Source: Marsupella aquatica (Eukaryota > Marchantiophyta). Taken from it: a DNA stretch of 64,000 nucleotides. The translations under genes were made by a program, and so were the position numbers. Where the stretch lies: the NCBI GenBank assembly GCA_973895155.1, contig OZ316891.1:29016001-29080000 (forward strand), in the 5' to 3' direction. The notes beneath the pieces were generated by a model that was not told where the DNA came from, did not search any database, and was given only the letters and a program-made list of their open reading frames with translations. Below, in pieces: positions 34,916 through 47,262 of the stretch (within the stretch, counting starts at the first letter, position 1; the number at the start of each line of letters is the position of its first letter).

Positions 34916-37114
34916 GCTAATATGAGCCACTTGCCAGTGTCAAAAAGTACTGTTTCTCATATTATTACCGTTCTGATTAATAGTGTTCAGTGGAGTCTGG
35001 TGATCTTGTCAACTGGATCTGATTGTGGTTTTGTATTAGTCTCTGGGCGTAGATACAAGTTCAACGTGCATTCATGTTTAGTTCGCAGTATGCACTCTTT
35101 TAATGGATTCGCGAATCAATGCTAGATTGAGTTGAGGAACGCTTCAGATCTTGTTGAGAGCCTTCGGTGGAGTCTGTCCGAGGTTCACCACAATTATAAA
35201 CACGAAATCACATCCTTAGATTCATACTTCATACCACATGGTATTCTCAGATAATGGCATTGACATCAGGTTTGTTTGTAAGAATTTCAACATTACATAT
35301 ATGCAATTATAAACATCCTGATTCCTTTTAGTGACAAGTTTTCGGACTCTATGTTTGACTGTAGCTTTGGTCTGCCTCGATACGGTCCATTCCAGACTTG
35401 ACGATATGGTGCAGTTATCATTTTTTTGGTTTGGATTTTACTGTGTACCATAGCATCCATTTCTTTTAATGTCTGTCCCCTGGTCGAGAAATTTGCTTAA
35501 TAGGTGGGGCTCCAAATGTAAATAAGTTTTCTAAAGCATGCCTAAAACTTTCCAATTTAGTACGTGTGGCTGTAGTACTGTTGTGCTAACCTTTTTTAAA
35601 AGGAATGAAAGACATACTACAATGACAAGGGGCAGGTTCCATAGGAAGGAAGGGGGGCAGAGCAAGTCCTTGTCCTGGTGACCATAGTCTAATGGAACTA
35701 ACTAGAGTTCACCTGTCAAACCGGGGAGCTGGTGAAAACCGGTCATTTTGTTCCTAAACCCAAGACCCATGTTGACTGGCCACTCTTGCCCCTCTGCCAC
35801 AGTTAGTGCAACACTGCTACAACCCCATTGTTTGGGCCACACCTACTGGTACCTGATTAAGAAACTTCCTTGCTTTTGTGGTCTCACTAAGCAGAATGAA
35901 AAGGTTTGGGCCTGGTCAAGAATTCTTTTTCATTTGGGGTCATACTATTTGAGCAAATTTCCTGCCCCGCTCTTTCCACAGAGCTATGAAGAACAATTCT
36001 TTCCTGGAGCTTTTTTAACTCCTAAAAATTCAACATTCCTAAGCAATTTGATCTAATTCCTAAGCTCCCATGTAACTTAGAACCCACACAACCGGGATGA
36101 ACAAATTAATAATATTCTCTGATACATGGAGGAAATGTTGAGGGGTGGGTAACAATTTGCTTTGCATCAAAATTGTGGGCTGCAAGTTTTTGGAGCTTGT
36201 TGCAAAAAGCAAATAACTATGCAAGGTGGGCAATCTTTTGGGAAGTCTTCAAATTTTGATGGGAGGTACATTCAAGAGAGGGCTTTGGTATGCAGTTTTG
36301 ACCTCTCCCTCTTACAACTCATTTACTGGTTATTAGGCGCACTGCACACTCAGGAGCCTCAATGGTTGACTGTGGAAATCCGTAGGAACCAGGTGCAAGT
36401 GAAAATAGGGATATCCAAGTGATTTGCAAAATTCTAAAAATTCATTGGAGGCTAAACAAGGTATTATAAGGGTTTTAGAATATTAACTAATTGCTGAGAG
36501 CATAGAGATTGCAATGCCTTCTGGACCGTGGTTGCATAGGCTTATCCATTTAAAAAAACGTTTGTCTTATCATACAAAGTTACCATCCATCTATGAAGAG
36601 AACGGACAAGATAAGTGACCAATGCTAAGCATTGACATTGCAATGTGGGATTGGAAAACCTAGAAACTCTTGCTGAGATTGCAATGTGGGATTATAATGT
36701 CAAAGAGTTGTGACTCTTCAATGGACCAATCAGAATTTGTTTAAATCACTTTTTGGACCAAAAGTGATTTTTAATGGTCAGCCCTTGCTTTGTTGAGGAA
36801 TTGTATTCCCACATTCCTCTTCAATTCTTCATTTATCATGGAAAGAGTCATTCCGCCATCAAATGTTCCTACTTCAAGGATAACCTTTAGATCTGGCAAT
36901 GAACCTCATTGGGGGTATAAGTTTTTGACAAAATTATCCATAGTACATTTTTTCGTTTTACCAAAGTCATTATTTGGTCCATCCAATCTTCTGTGATTTT
37001 AGGAGCACTTGTCAGATTTGGTGATCTAACCCCATTGCAGACATAAGTTTTTGGCATATTTAGTCCGAAAACTCATTTTTTTTCCTCAGACATATATTTG
37101 AGGTGACAGAGTTT
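34916..37114. other. Intergenic, no gene recognised
   Basis: No exon of a known family was found. From about 36860 a degenerate array begins, in which a GATYTGG/CAATGAACCTCATTG-like and TAAGTTTTTG.CA-like block recurs about every 130 bp. Its last unit forms the left arm of the hairpin at 37115. Confidence 0.4.
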
Positions 37115-37237
37115 CCTACATTTAAGGAGAACTGTTAAATCTAGCAATTAACCTTTGCCAAAATTTATTCCTTTTTGTGACAATCTTGGCAAAGGTCAAT
37201 TGCTAGATTTAGGGTGACAGTTCTCCTTAAATGTAGG
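37115..37237. repeat. Hairpin, arms about 45-50 bp
   Basis: The left arm CCTACATTTAAGGAGAACTG..AAATCTAGCAATT.ACCTTTGCCA (37115-37160) pairs with the right arm TTGGCAAAGG.CAATTGCTAGATTT...CAGTTCTCCTTAAATGTAGG (37186-37237), with a loop of about 26 nt. It overlaps the outer border of the larger inverted repeat that follows. Confidence 0.85.
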
Positions 37238-37550
37238 TTACCCATTCTAGCTCCTCGGCATCCAACAGTTGTCTGTGTTCCCGATGTCAAGATCCGATGG
37301 TGTCAGATTCTCTCAGTCTCATCTTTGACCACCCTTGGGTCAATTGGCCCAAAGGTGGGTCGGCAAGCCTGCAGTCGGGCAGTACGGCAAGGCCGAGAAG
37401 GGGTGCGGTTGGGGGCAGGCAACCCACCTTTGGGCCAACTGACCCAAGAGTGGTCAAAGATGAGACTGAGTGAATCTGACGCCATCAGATCTTGACAGTG
37501 GGAACACATACAACTATTGGATGCCGAGGAGCTAACCTGGGTTACATTTC
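37228..37550. repeat. Long inverted repeat, arms about 120-130 bp
   Basis: The left arm runs from TAGCTCCTCGGCATCCAACAG through TCTCAGTCTCATCTTTGACCA to CCCAAAGGTGGGT (to about 37360). The right arm, starting ACCCACCTTTGGG at 37422, returns through TGGTCAAAGATGAGACTGAG to TTGGATGCCGAGGAGCTA, and ends GGGTTACATTT. The loop is about 60 nt. Arm identity is high, with a handful of mismatches. It could be a non-autonomous fold-back element. A transcript would give a long double-stranded hairpin. It carries no protein. Confidence 0.9.
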
Positions 37551-37620
37551 TTGACACATGGACAAAAACAGTGGCACTTTGATAAATAGAAAAAAAAATG
37601 GTGACAATGTATCTATTATG

Positions 37621-37944
37621 CAAAGATGTCAATCTAATAAATCATATGTTTATGTCCTTGGTCACTTATGTTCCTATCGGTTAAATGTTGAACGCCAGGT
37701 TAAGGTGGCCCAAGATAGGTTCTCATGACTTTCACGGAAGTGAGATTATTCCGACTATTCTGGTATGGCCGAGTATATTGGGCAAAGATGACCATGTAAT
37801 AAATCATATGTTTATGTCCTTGGCCACTTACTGTATGTTCCTATGGGTTAAATGTTGAACCCCGGTTAAGGTAGCCCAAGATAGGTTCTCATGACTTTCA
37901 CGGAAGTGAGATTTTTCCGATTTATTCTGGTATGGCCGAAGTAT
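37621..37944. repeat. Tandem duplication, 162-bp unit
   Basis: CAAAGATG at 37621 and 37783 starts two copies that share AATAAATCATATGTTTATGT, GGTTAAATGTTGAAC, CCCAAGATAGGTTCTCATGA and TATTCTGGTATGGCCGA. There are few differences between units. It lies just downstream of the long inverted repeat. Confidence 0.93.
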
Positions 37945-39369
37945 TGAAGTGGAAAATCACGCTCGTGCGAATGTCGTCCTTTCACCACCAAAAAACGCGG
38001 TCGCTTCTGAAGGAGTTCAATGGTCAGCGCGTGAGCATGAATTCTTGCTCTCTGCCTGACACTCATGATCACTTCGGTCAACTCACTGTACTGCATTGGG
38101 AACAGAAGCCAGCCCAAGATGTGAGCGTGTGATGTGCTTCCGATCCGCCAGATGTTTCTCTTGCTGGACAGTGAAGCCATTCGAATCGCTGGTCCTATGA
38201 GCTGAGACAGATTGCTCGATTCCTGTAGCCCACGATCCCAAAATCTGGGACACTTTCAGAAATGTGGTTCCAAATAGCCATTTCATCTCAGAGCCGCAAT
38301 GTAGAGTCCGGTCACGTAGTCAGTGTGTTGGGGTGGGGGCATAGGTCGTGCTCAGGAAGTTGATCAATCACAAGTTCACACAACTCTGTCTGTCGCTGTT
38401 GTTTCATTCTTTACAGAGGGCCGAGAAATGGTACCAATTTGGTCGGAACAGTCGCCCCCACCACGCAAACCTGGGCTATTTGTCGTGTGCCTATCAGATG
38501 TAATGTGCCTCGAGAGGGAAGCCTTCCTCTTAGCCGTAATCTGGACATTATTGTGTAGATAGGCGCATGGGTGGCAGTGCATCTCGTGTTAGCGTTGTTT
38601 ATAAGAGACTTGTCAGTCGCTCTGTTTCCACGGTTGATGCTTAAGAGAACCGGAAAGTTGGTGTGATTGCTCTGGAGAATTTGCCCAAAGAAAAGAATAT
38701 CTGGACATTATATGGGGTGTGTACAAGTATAAGAATCTGGCTGGAGGACCAAGCCAATCCTGAGGGGTAAGCTGGGCACAATTAGAGATTTGATACGGCT
38801 GTCTATGTGGTGTGAATCTTAGTTGTGGGTCGGGTTGGGGGAGGGACTAAATTAGAGGAGACCAGTTTGGGCGGTTGCCCCACGAACCCAACATAACATC
38901 TGGGCACTTCGTCGAGTGCTCTCACGTGCACTGCTGGGACAGCCAGGTGAAGAACTCCATCGAGAAAGTGTCTTGGGCTGTGTGTTGTGGCGTGGAGTTC
39001 AATGGGGAGTCATGGTTAGTTAAGGGAGCATTTACAGCTCTGCCTGCCACTGTTGATCCAGACTTTACAGAAAGGAAAAGGGGGATGTCAAGAAGCACTG
39101 TTCACTGATGCACTAATTCACCAAGTGCCGTCGATTGATTGATTGATGGGTTGGATTCAGTCCCACGAAAAAGGGCAGTAAAGGTTCTTTTCTTCTGGTT
39201 GAATACCCGAGCAGCCACGAAGAGTTCGTTGGCCAGACCCTCGGATTACAGCTAGGATGACTGCGTGCGTTGCTACTCACCGGATCCTGTTCATTCCTTC
39301 GTGAAAGCCTCTTTGCTCTGCATTCTGCATTCTGCATTGGGAACTGAAGAAGCAGGCTAATTGAATCCT
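37945..39369. other. Intergenic, no gene recognised
   Basis: No recognisable exon. Short open frames on both strands are unsupported by domain or splice evidence. Composition rises toward GC-rich near the right end, where the Rab promoter region begins. Confidence 0.35.
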
Positions 39370-40523
39370 TAAGCTAAGGCTTGGCGTTGTTGTTGTCCTT
39401 CGTGGCACTGGGGCACGGAGGCAGGCAGTAGGCAGAAAGGGGAAGCAATCTTCTGTCAGGTCCTGTACCGTCTCTGCGATCTGTTGTTACTTTCATTCTG
39501 ATTCTCCTGAGGCGGCAGCCGCAGCGTAATGTCTCCACTACCGTCGGCCGTGGGCCCGAATCTCCCACGGCCAGCGAACCCCATGAAATGGCCTCATCTA
39601 TTTGTGGGCCCGATTCCTCCCACGCCCTGCCTAGCAGCGCTGCTGTCATGACGTATTACGGCGACGGGTGAAACAACTGGACGGAGCTTCCGGTTCTCGC
39701 TCGCTGCCCCTGCCTTTCCCTTCCCCCACGGATGGAGAGCGGCTCCCCATCCTCCGCTTCTTCTCCTCATTCGTCTTCTCATCCTTCCCACCCCTTGTGG
39801 CGCAAGCGAATGGGAAGGAAGGACATCTGAAAGGGACGAGCATTCTGCAGCTCTCCGATACACTCCCTCATTGTGAATTAAGGCCGCTGAATTGGTATAA
39901 GCTATCCCTCTCCACCAGTGTGCGTGTCGGCTTCATTTTGTTTCTTCATGACCGGGCGACCTTTGCCCACTGCACTCCCCTCCCACAAGAGTACGCCTTC
40001 CCTCCTTCCTATTTCATTATTGTATTGTGTTCGGATATGCTGACAAATTACCAAGGGTTGGCTGGCTGCCTTTCTCTCCCTTGGCTCTCTGGCCGGCAGC
40101 AGCAATTCATTTTACAATCGTTGAGTTGATTGTAACGGATTAGGTCAGAGTTTTCATTTCTTGAAATCAGCTTCCCTGGAGGTAGGTCTCTTGGTAGAGA
40201 TTAGATTGTGAATCCATGATTTTATGTTCCCTCATAACTGCAATTGGGAGGGGAGTGGGAGCTTGACACCGAGTGAACCGCACAATCTGTTCGTCCGGGA
40301 GAAGAGAAGGCTGTTGGAGAGGGACAGAGAAAAGGAGGAATTCATTTTCAGTAGGAGACGAGGAAGGCTGTTACTGATGTGGAGAGAGAGCAAGAGTAAT
40401 CTCTTCTACGAAGGCTAGTGGAGAGACAGAGAGAGATTCGTCCGTGTATGTGAATTCCGTGGGGGTTTAGGAAGGAAAGGCAGGATCAAGATTAGATGTG
40501 AGTCACATTCGAAGGTTGTGGCC
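39370..40523 (+). promoter_or_regulatory. GC-rich promoter and 5' leader of the RabE-like gene
   Basis: CpG- and pyrimidine-rich sequence (39400-39860), then a purine-rich leader (40240-40470) with GAGAGGGACAGAG-type runs, leads to the Rab start codon. Overlapping open frames on both strands here have biased composition and no domain. A possible splice donor (GGAG then GTAGGT, about 40180) hints at a leader intron, but this is not established. Confidence 0.4.
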
Positions 40524-41138
40524 ATGGGGGACGAGGATTATCGGATGAAGTTGCTGCTCATTGGAGACAGTGGAGTAGGGAAGAGCTGCCTGCTTCTCCG
40601 ATTCTGCGACAATTCGTTTGTCACCAGCTTCATCACGACAATAGGAATAGATTTTAAGGTGAAAACGATTGAGCTGGAAGGGAAGAGAATCCGGCTGCAG
40701 ATCTGGGACACGGCCGGCCAGGAGAGGTTCCGCACCATTACCACTGCCTACTACCGAGGAGCAATGGGAATTTTGCTGGTGTATGATATATCCGACCAAG
40801 GATCGTTTCTTAACGTTCGCAATTGGATCGGGAGCATTGCTGAATACGCATCAGAGAATGTGAATGTCATACTTGTGGGTAACAAGGCGGATGTAGACGG
40901 TGCCACCAGAAAGGTGTCCAAAGCGGACGGCCAAGCTCTGGCTGATGAGTTCAACATCAAGTTCTTCGAGACAAGTGCCAAAATCAATCTTAGGGTGACC
41001 GAGATTTTTGCCTCCATAGCTTTAGACATCAAGAAACGGTTAGAGGACACGAAGCCTATTAGATCTGACCCATATCCCGAAAAGAAACTTGAGCAATTGA
41101 AGCCGGCTGAGCAAACTTCATCCTGCTGTACTTCATGA
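40524..41138 (+). CDS. RABE: RabE/Rab8-class small GTPase, intronless
   Basis: A single uninterrupted frame of 204 residues starts at the ATG in GGCCATGGGGGACG. A GTG six bases upstream would extend the frame but is not a plausible start. G-domain motifs are complete: P-loop GDSGVGKS (14-21), effector region [10 protein letters not shown] (36-45), WDTAGQE with catalytic Gln66 (61-67), NKAD (120-123) and ETSAK (149-153). The C-terminus SSCCTS carries two cysteines for geranylgeranylation. The TIGIDFK...[19 protein letters not shown] text is that of the Rab8/plant RabE class, which directs post-Golgi secretory vesicles to the plasma membrane. Plant RabE genes normally have several introns, so an intact coding region without any suggests a functional retrocopy, or a lineage that lost them. 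No poly-A tract or target duplication was obvious. Confidence 0.96.
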   Translation: MGDEDYRMKLLLIGDSGVGKSCLLLRFCDNSFVTSFITTIGIDFKVKTIELEGKRIRLQIWDTAGQERFRTITTAYYRGAMGILLVYDISDQGSFLNVRNWIGSIAEYASENVNVILVGNKADVDGATRKVSKADGQALADEFNIKFFETSAKINLRVTEIFASIALDIKKRLEDTKPIRSDPYPEKKLEQLKPAEQTSSCCTS

Positions 41139-43077
41139 GTACAGGATGCGGGATGCTGTAGTATTTCCTTAGTAAGCTAGACCCTTTTTGTAAGCCTCCT
41201 TACTGCTGTTTCCCAATTTCTATAGCAAGTTGGCATCCTGTGGCTGGCGAAAGAATACCCAAAAACGATAACAATGATAATGTCGATGTAGGCCATTTAG
41301 GATACGATTCCGGCCCAGTTTAATAGTCTATGAAAGTTATGATCTCTTTGTCTTAATTTTGACCTGTTCTTTCGGGAGAAAGCTCCTCTTATCTGGTTAC
41401 TACTCGTCCCTCTCGACCTAAAGTTCTCTCCATTACGATGCTTAGTGCTGGAGCAATTGGGGTGGGGCACAAGGATGTCACTCGGTCGACGATGTCAAAA
41501 AGCAAATTTACTTCTGGTAGTTGGAATTGCTCCAGGTTCTAGATTTATGGCCGATCTACGTTGCAATTAATTATTTGATCAAAGGGTTTTCCATGCTGAG
41601 CACCGCGTACTCATGAATAGACAGTTGCAACGAGTTTTCTGCAGGCGATACCGATGTCGAGCTTCTGTGTATTGTTCCACGAAGGTCACTCTCACTCTCT
41701 GTCACGCTTGTGGACCGGACTGACTTCGAAAGGAAGTCGCTCGTTCTCTTCCTGAACTCTCTGAGCGAGAGGATTCAAGCGGGGCAGTGTATTTCTGAGC
41801 CTGCCAACATGTCAGTTGGACATTCATCGACTGTGATGGGATTCTCGTGACTTGGGATCAACACCAATGTTGTGGTCATTGAAGTATTGAAAGTTCGGAA
41901 GAAAATCGTTTCAATGGTAGGGTCTCCTTTGGATTGGGCGATCGCCCACAAATGCAGATTCTTCTGAACCTGAGAAACAGCCAGCTGAGATACGACAGGC
42001 CCTATGAATTGGAGATTGCCAGCTCTCTGAATTGACTGTGAGCTCGATGCGTATTCTCATTGGAAACATCACATATACCGCTATAGAAGTGGCCCACATA
42101 AATTTGGAATCTATTCTTATCTTTTGGTATTTAGTCCGGCCTCGCCTCTACCTTTATGGTTTCTCGACGCTGGTCCAGACTCTGCTGGCAACATAGAATG
42201 CTGGGACCATGTCTTTATCTTCCTCATTGTCAATGCTTGGAGATGTTTATTCGATGCCGTCCGAAGGTTGGCATTCAGGCTCATGGGGTGGGGCAGAATA
42301 TTTTCTACCACAGATGGTGTTCGGGATTCGAATGAATCCATCATGATCAGCAAATCAGAAACAGGAGTGGCAGTACGATCGGAGACATCTTCAAGTCTCG
42401 TCGGCTCGAAAGGGCCGTAGTCAGCAAGCTACAAATGTCTTTCAGCGTAAGATACAGATACACATGAAGTTGGCAGGAATGGAGATTCAAGTCTCGTCTG
42501 CTGAGAAAGCCAGTACTCAGTAGTTCATCAATTTTTCAGATTAGGACTTCTGCAGAAGTTTGAAGCAGCCAACATGATCTGTGGGTTTCTTTCGGAGCCT
42601 ATCATCGGTTGCCGATCTAGCTGTCTAGCTTTCGAGAGTTGGGCGAAATGCTAGCTGCACGAATCGATTTGTCATCTAAGCTTTCACGAATTCGTACTTT
42701 TCATGACTGACACTCGATCACGTCCACATCGTGATAGCCTCCGACCCCACGATTGATGAATGCACTCTTTAGTAGCTAGCTAGCAATTATGGTCCACACA
42801 ACAAAGGGACATGATCGTCGACAATAGTAACCATGCCGGAGGTAGTTCTCTGTAGGAAGAGTAGTGCAACCCTTCACCGAATTTAGAATCTTCTAGGAGT
42901 CTTTAATTAATAGAATGATATCCATCCACCAGCATTGATGTACTAAGTGGAAGCAATTATTAGCATTTAGTGTAACATTTTACTGTTCTGCACAAAATGG
43001 AAAGCATTCACTCGCCTGATTTGTTCATCTCAATATCTCAAGACCACTGTTGAGTAGTTGCATGAGAATAGTTTGTG

Positions 43078-43345
43078 GCAATATGACATTCCTATATAAA
43101 TGTTTCTCCGAGCATCACGTTCTTTGCATCCATGAAGCGTTTGAGTCAAAAGAACTATATTGTTTAGATGCAATATGACAGTTTTTTATACATGTTTCTC
43201 CGATCATCACGTTCTTTGGATCCATGAAGCGTTGAGTGGAAGAATTATATTGTTCAGATGCAATATGACAGTTCCATATAAATGGTTTTCCGAGCATCAC
43301 CTTCTATGGAGCCATAAACTGTTAAATTATACTGTTCAGACAGAC
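43078..43345. repeat. Three-copy tandem repeat, about 90-bp unit
   Basis: GCAATATGACA starts units at 43078, 43170 and 43260. Each continues with TATA.A.TG.TT.TCCGA.CATCAC.TTCT.TGGA-like sequence and ends with an ATTATATTGTT.AGAT-like block. The third unit is more diverged. Confidence 0.92.
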
Positions 43346-43407
43346 ATGAGACTAGAAACTAGAACCAGCACAGAACTCCTTTTGGTGCATAGATGGAGTA
43401 GACACTA

Positions 43408-43485
43408 CGGTTTCTCATGTCTCACTGTTGGAAAGCACGAATCCTTCGGTTTCTCATGCCTCACTGTTGGAAAGCACGAATCCTC
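43408..43485. repeat. Tandem duplication, 39-bp unit
   Basis: CGGTTTCTCATGTCTCACTG...GCACGAATCCTT is followed at 43447 by a copy differing by one base (TGTCTC to TGCCTC). The unit is a multiple of three. Confidence 0.93.
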
Positions 43486-43602
43486 GAGTCTCAGCCTGAA
43501 ACCTTGTCAGATGGTGTGTTTGACTGTGTTTGACTTCCAGCTGTAAATCCAGTTCAGTATATTGGTCATAAAATACGTCGACCTACCTTGGCCCGTGACA
43601 AG

Positions 43603-43774
43603 AATCTAATTGAGCCCCTGGGAATCTGTTTTGTGATTCTCTGTTGCTTCAGGTGTTCGTGTAAAAGACAAAAGAACCTCACTACAAAAATCTAATTGAG
43701 CCCCTGGGAATCTGTTCTGTGATTCTCTGTTGCTTCAGGTGTTAGTCCAAAAGACAAAAGAACCTCATTACCAA
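43603..43774. repeat. Tandem duplication, 86-bp unit
   Basis: AATCTAATTGAGCCCCTGGG and the following sequence through AAAGACAAAAGAACCTCA repeat at 43689 with only four or five substitutions. Confidence 0.93.
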
Positions 43775-44734
43775 ATTTCCAATGAAGGTCAGCCTACGTA
43801 GCTATCACCAAGGACGGGCAAAATCTGTTCACATGTCAGTGGGACATTTATATTCCCGAGAAGCTCAACATTGTGCAGTAGATTTTCCATGTTCTAAATG
43901 ATCGTACTTGGTCAATTGGCATTTTTAATTTTTGTCACGGATTGATGTTCCTCCTCATAGACGTGACGAGGGAGAGAAGGGAAACCAAGCCCAGAAAATT
44001 TTGCAATTAACGTCGCCTACACGATGTGGTGTAATTTGTCAATTCTTTAAATGGGCACAAAATTTGCTCTTTCTTTGGGTGGGTGGGTGGGGGAGGGTGG
44101 AAATGAAATTTAGTACTTGACAGGGTGTCGTGAATTCAATTACTTGAGTAAGCATTATTATAACAAGATGGAAGCTCAAATGAATTGTTAAGGAATATGG
44201 ATCATAGCATATTGACCTCGATAAATAGATGAGAGATTCATTATAGGATAAAACTGGAGAACTTAAATTTGCCATACTCGTCAGGAAAAAGTAATGTGCA
44301 TACCAGCCCCAAAGAATAAAAGATTGAGGTTGCATCTAAGGCAAGAAGCATCCTACCTAGTGGCAAGGATTTGCAAAGGCCAGATAGGCCCAGCCACCGT
44401 TATGATTGAAAAGTTTAGACCAAGACCAGGAACAACTTGTCATGTCTAACACTAGCTACAATTCATGCTAGCACTAGTCAGAGTTGTTGTATAGCTACAC
44501 ATTGCCAATCAAAAGAACATAAAGTATGAGGCACACAAAGCACAAGCAGTTTCAGGAAGACTCAATTTTGCAGAATGAACCTCACTCATCATTATGATCC
44601 AAGTATGACCCTCTTTTAAAGCCTCCTAGGTTCTCTCCTAGCCATTAACTTTCAATACAATCCACTCTTCAACATTTACTCTTAGATCTAGAGTTATTTA
44701 ATTGATCACAATCAGTTTAACTGTGGTAAATTAC

Positions 44735-45005
44735 TTGGTTATGGTTGGATGTGCGACTACTATATTAATTAGCAGGATTTAGCTAGTGAATGAAACTTAG
44801 ACTCATTGTTACCGAGCCATCTAAGAGACAGAGAGAATTTTGTCTATGGAAACACTTTGAGACTAACCAGCTTAGAGCTCAATAAGGGTCCCGTGAACAT
44901 TGCCTTTTGGTGATGAAACTAATTTATTTGTGTCAATTATTTGTATGTTTATTGCATGTTGCACATCTGCATGCTAACTTAGAGTAGTGGTTGTTTACTC
45001 AACAT
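44735..45005. repeat. Dispersed repeat, copy 2 (relative at 24560-24840)
   Basis: Collinear with the copy at 24.6 kb through the blocks AACTTAGACTCATTGTTACC, GAGACAGAGAGAAT, CTTAGAGCTCA and GTGTCAATTATTTG...TTGCATGTTGCACAT. The same orientation and the spacing of blocks support common descent. No terminal repeats were identified. Confidence 0.58.
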
Positions 45006-47262
45006 CCACACTCTATCCTTGAAAGAGGTTACCTGCTCACATAGGTCATAATAGTTCCTTGTTTAGGTGTGTGTGTGTGTGCTCTACATAAATGACATGT
45101 CTATGTGAGTTGTGTACATCCACAACGTCAATCAACTACACTCATTGCCATTGTCATGCACCCTTCATGCCCTTCATGTTTTTTGTTTTTGGTGCTTGTG
45201 GGGAATCATGCACACGACAGGTTTGGATCAGGGCAGTATAAAACTTCTCCTTCACTTTAACAGGAAATAGAAAAACTTAAAAAACTCATAGGCCTTTGTT
45301 AACAAGACATTACTAAAAACTAACTATCAAACTTGGTAGTGATTTCTAGCCAACTCTAGGAGTAATCTCAAGTTGGAGACTAGCTGGAATTGAGCAGAAT
45401 AAACACAACGGACTGAATGTAAGTTTCGGTGATTTTGAATGTCTCCCTTTTCGAGCAGGCTTGTTCATACTTCTGGGCAACAAAACTTTGGATTCTGTGA
45501 AGGACAGAATTAGCAGAACAATTGGTGTTCTAAATTCACCCGAAGCCCCTCCTGTCAGATTCATGAACATGGGTCTAAACAGCTCGTACTTCTTTTAGCA
45601 AGCCTGCTCTGTTCAGATAAAAACAAAAAGTAGAGAATGGCACAATGCAGTCTAGAGAAGTATCTCTGCTTTACAGTCCCAAACATTTTGTTACCCTGCC
45701 TTTTTTTTATAGTTTGCTTTTTAAAGTTTGCCAATCCGTAGGCTTTGGGGTCCTGGTTTTTAGGTCTGAGATAGTTCTTTGTTTGGCCTCTCTTGGCCCT
45801 TAGGTTGTCCCCCCTTGATTGGGTCTTTTTGCCTGAGGGATCATAGCGGGATCATAGCTCCCGGTTGAACACACCCTTTGTTTTTGGCAATTGAAATATA
45901 TTTTACACCATTTGGATATTCTTTATTTGGTGATGGCCTGGCACTAAGATTGACATGGGACCAGAGGGGGCAGCGTGGGGAGAAGACAAAAGGACAAGTG
46001 ACGATAGATGTGGTGAGTGGTCTTTTTATAAGATTGCCCACCTGGGCTAATACAACCTAGACAACCTTGATTTTCCTTGTCTTCCTGAGTGGTTCCCTTC
46101 GAGTTTCCTTAACATCCATTTGCAGTCCCCGCGAATACTTTTTGAGGAGAGGTCTAAGGCTTGCCAATTTCCCAACTTGTTCTAACAAAAATTAGAACTC
46201 AAAGCAGAAACAGGAGGGCTTTGTGACCACTGGCTATTCTAGGGAGGAAATCCCCTTATAAAGTGAAATGACAGTAGACCAATAGATAGAACAACCAAAA
46301 CACAAATCAATGCATTGAGACGCCAGCGTTAGTACACGTGCGTCAATGCATTGAGAAAACAGAATTATTAGAGGTAACTCCATTCGGACCTTGCTCGAGC
46401 ACCTGAGATATTCACATTGGGTCAGATGAAGACTACTCCAGCAATTTTTATGTCAAATAACGTCCTCTCCGACTCTACTCACCAGATAACATCCTCCACT
46501 ACATGCCACTATCATCCAAGGTATGCGCAGCAACATCCTTCACTAAGTTTTGTCACAAGGCTACGGTCTAAAAACTGCTGCTCAAGGAAGTTCGTGCAAA
46601 GATCCTGGGAAATCATGATACCATGGTCTAGATAAAAAAGGCTCGCTACTCATCAACAGGATTTCTAACGAGAAGGGTCACCGAATCTTCAGCACAGTTG
46701 CTGCATCACTGCTCGGTAGTTGGAACCACAACATCTTTGAGTTCGTTTCACAAATTTACTAGCAACGCGAATGGATTGAACTGACAGATTCATAAAACGC
46801 TGTTCAGAATCAAAGGATGGCCGTTTTGGCTTAAAATCTGAACAGGTGAGACTTTCACATTAGAGCAACTATGTTCGGCTCTTGGATTGTTCGACATAAT
46901 TCTTCAGAAGTGGAACAGGTCTATGCCATCTGAAGTACCTATCATCGACACCAGTGGGGCAATGCTAATGTGCATCTAATTCAGGTTAATGATCGATTTT
47001 CTGTTCTGGATTAACCAAGACAGTAGACAGTACAGGATTTTTCACCCTGTCCAGTCTTAAGTCGAGTGTTTTACACTTGTGTTAAACTAGTTGAAACCCC
47101 TCTTCAGGGTGGGAATGGAATCACAAAATTCAACTACTGTATGAATGCTTAGAAATACTAAAATAAGCCTCAGTCTGATCCAAGTTTGGGATCGTTTGGA
47201 CGCACCTGACCAGGTCTTAAAGGTTGAGGAGGTTAATAATCCACTTTCCTTTACAAATAGAC

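Larger units (their letters stand above)
41139..47262. other. Intergenic with tandem repeats; one weak exon-like stretch
   Basis: The region holds three tandem repeat loci (43078-43345, 43408-43485, 43603-43774), a dispersed repeat copy (44735-45005) and a (GT)n tract near 45067-45081. At 41643-41850 (+) an open stretch follows a good acceptor-like sequence (TTTTCTGCAG) and reads GDTDVELLCIVPRR onward for about 68 codons to a TGA. No family was recognised and no partner exons were found, so it is not called as a gene. Confidence 0.4.

Noticed and set aside
39668-40129. 153-codon plus-strand frame before the Rab gene
   Set aside because: Located in the GC- and pyrimidine-rich promoter; an opposing frame is also open and no domain is visible.
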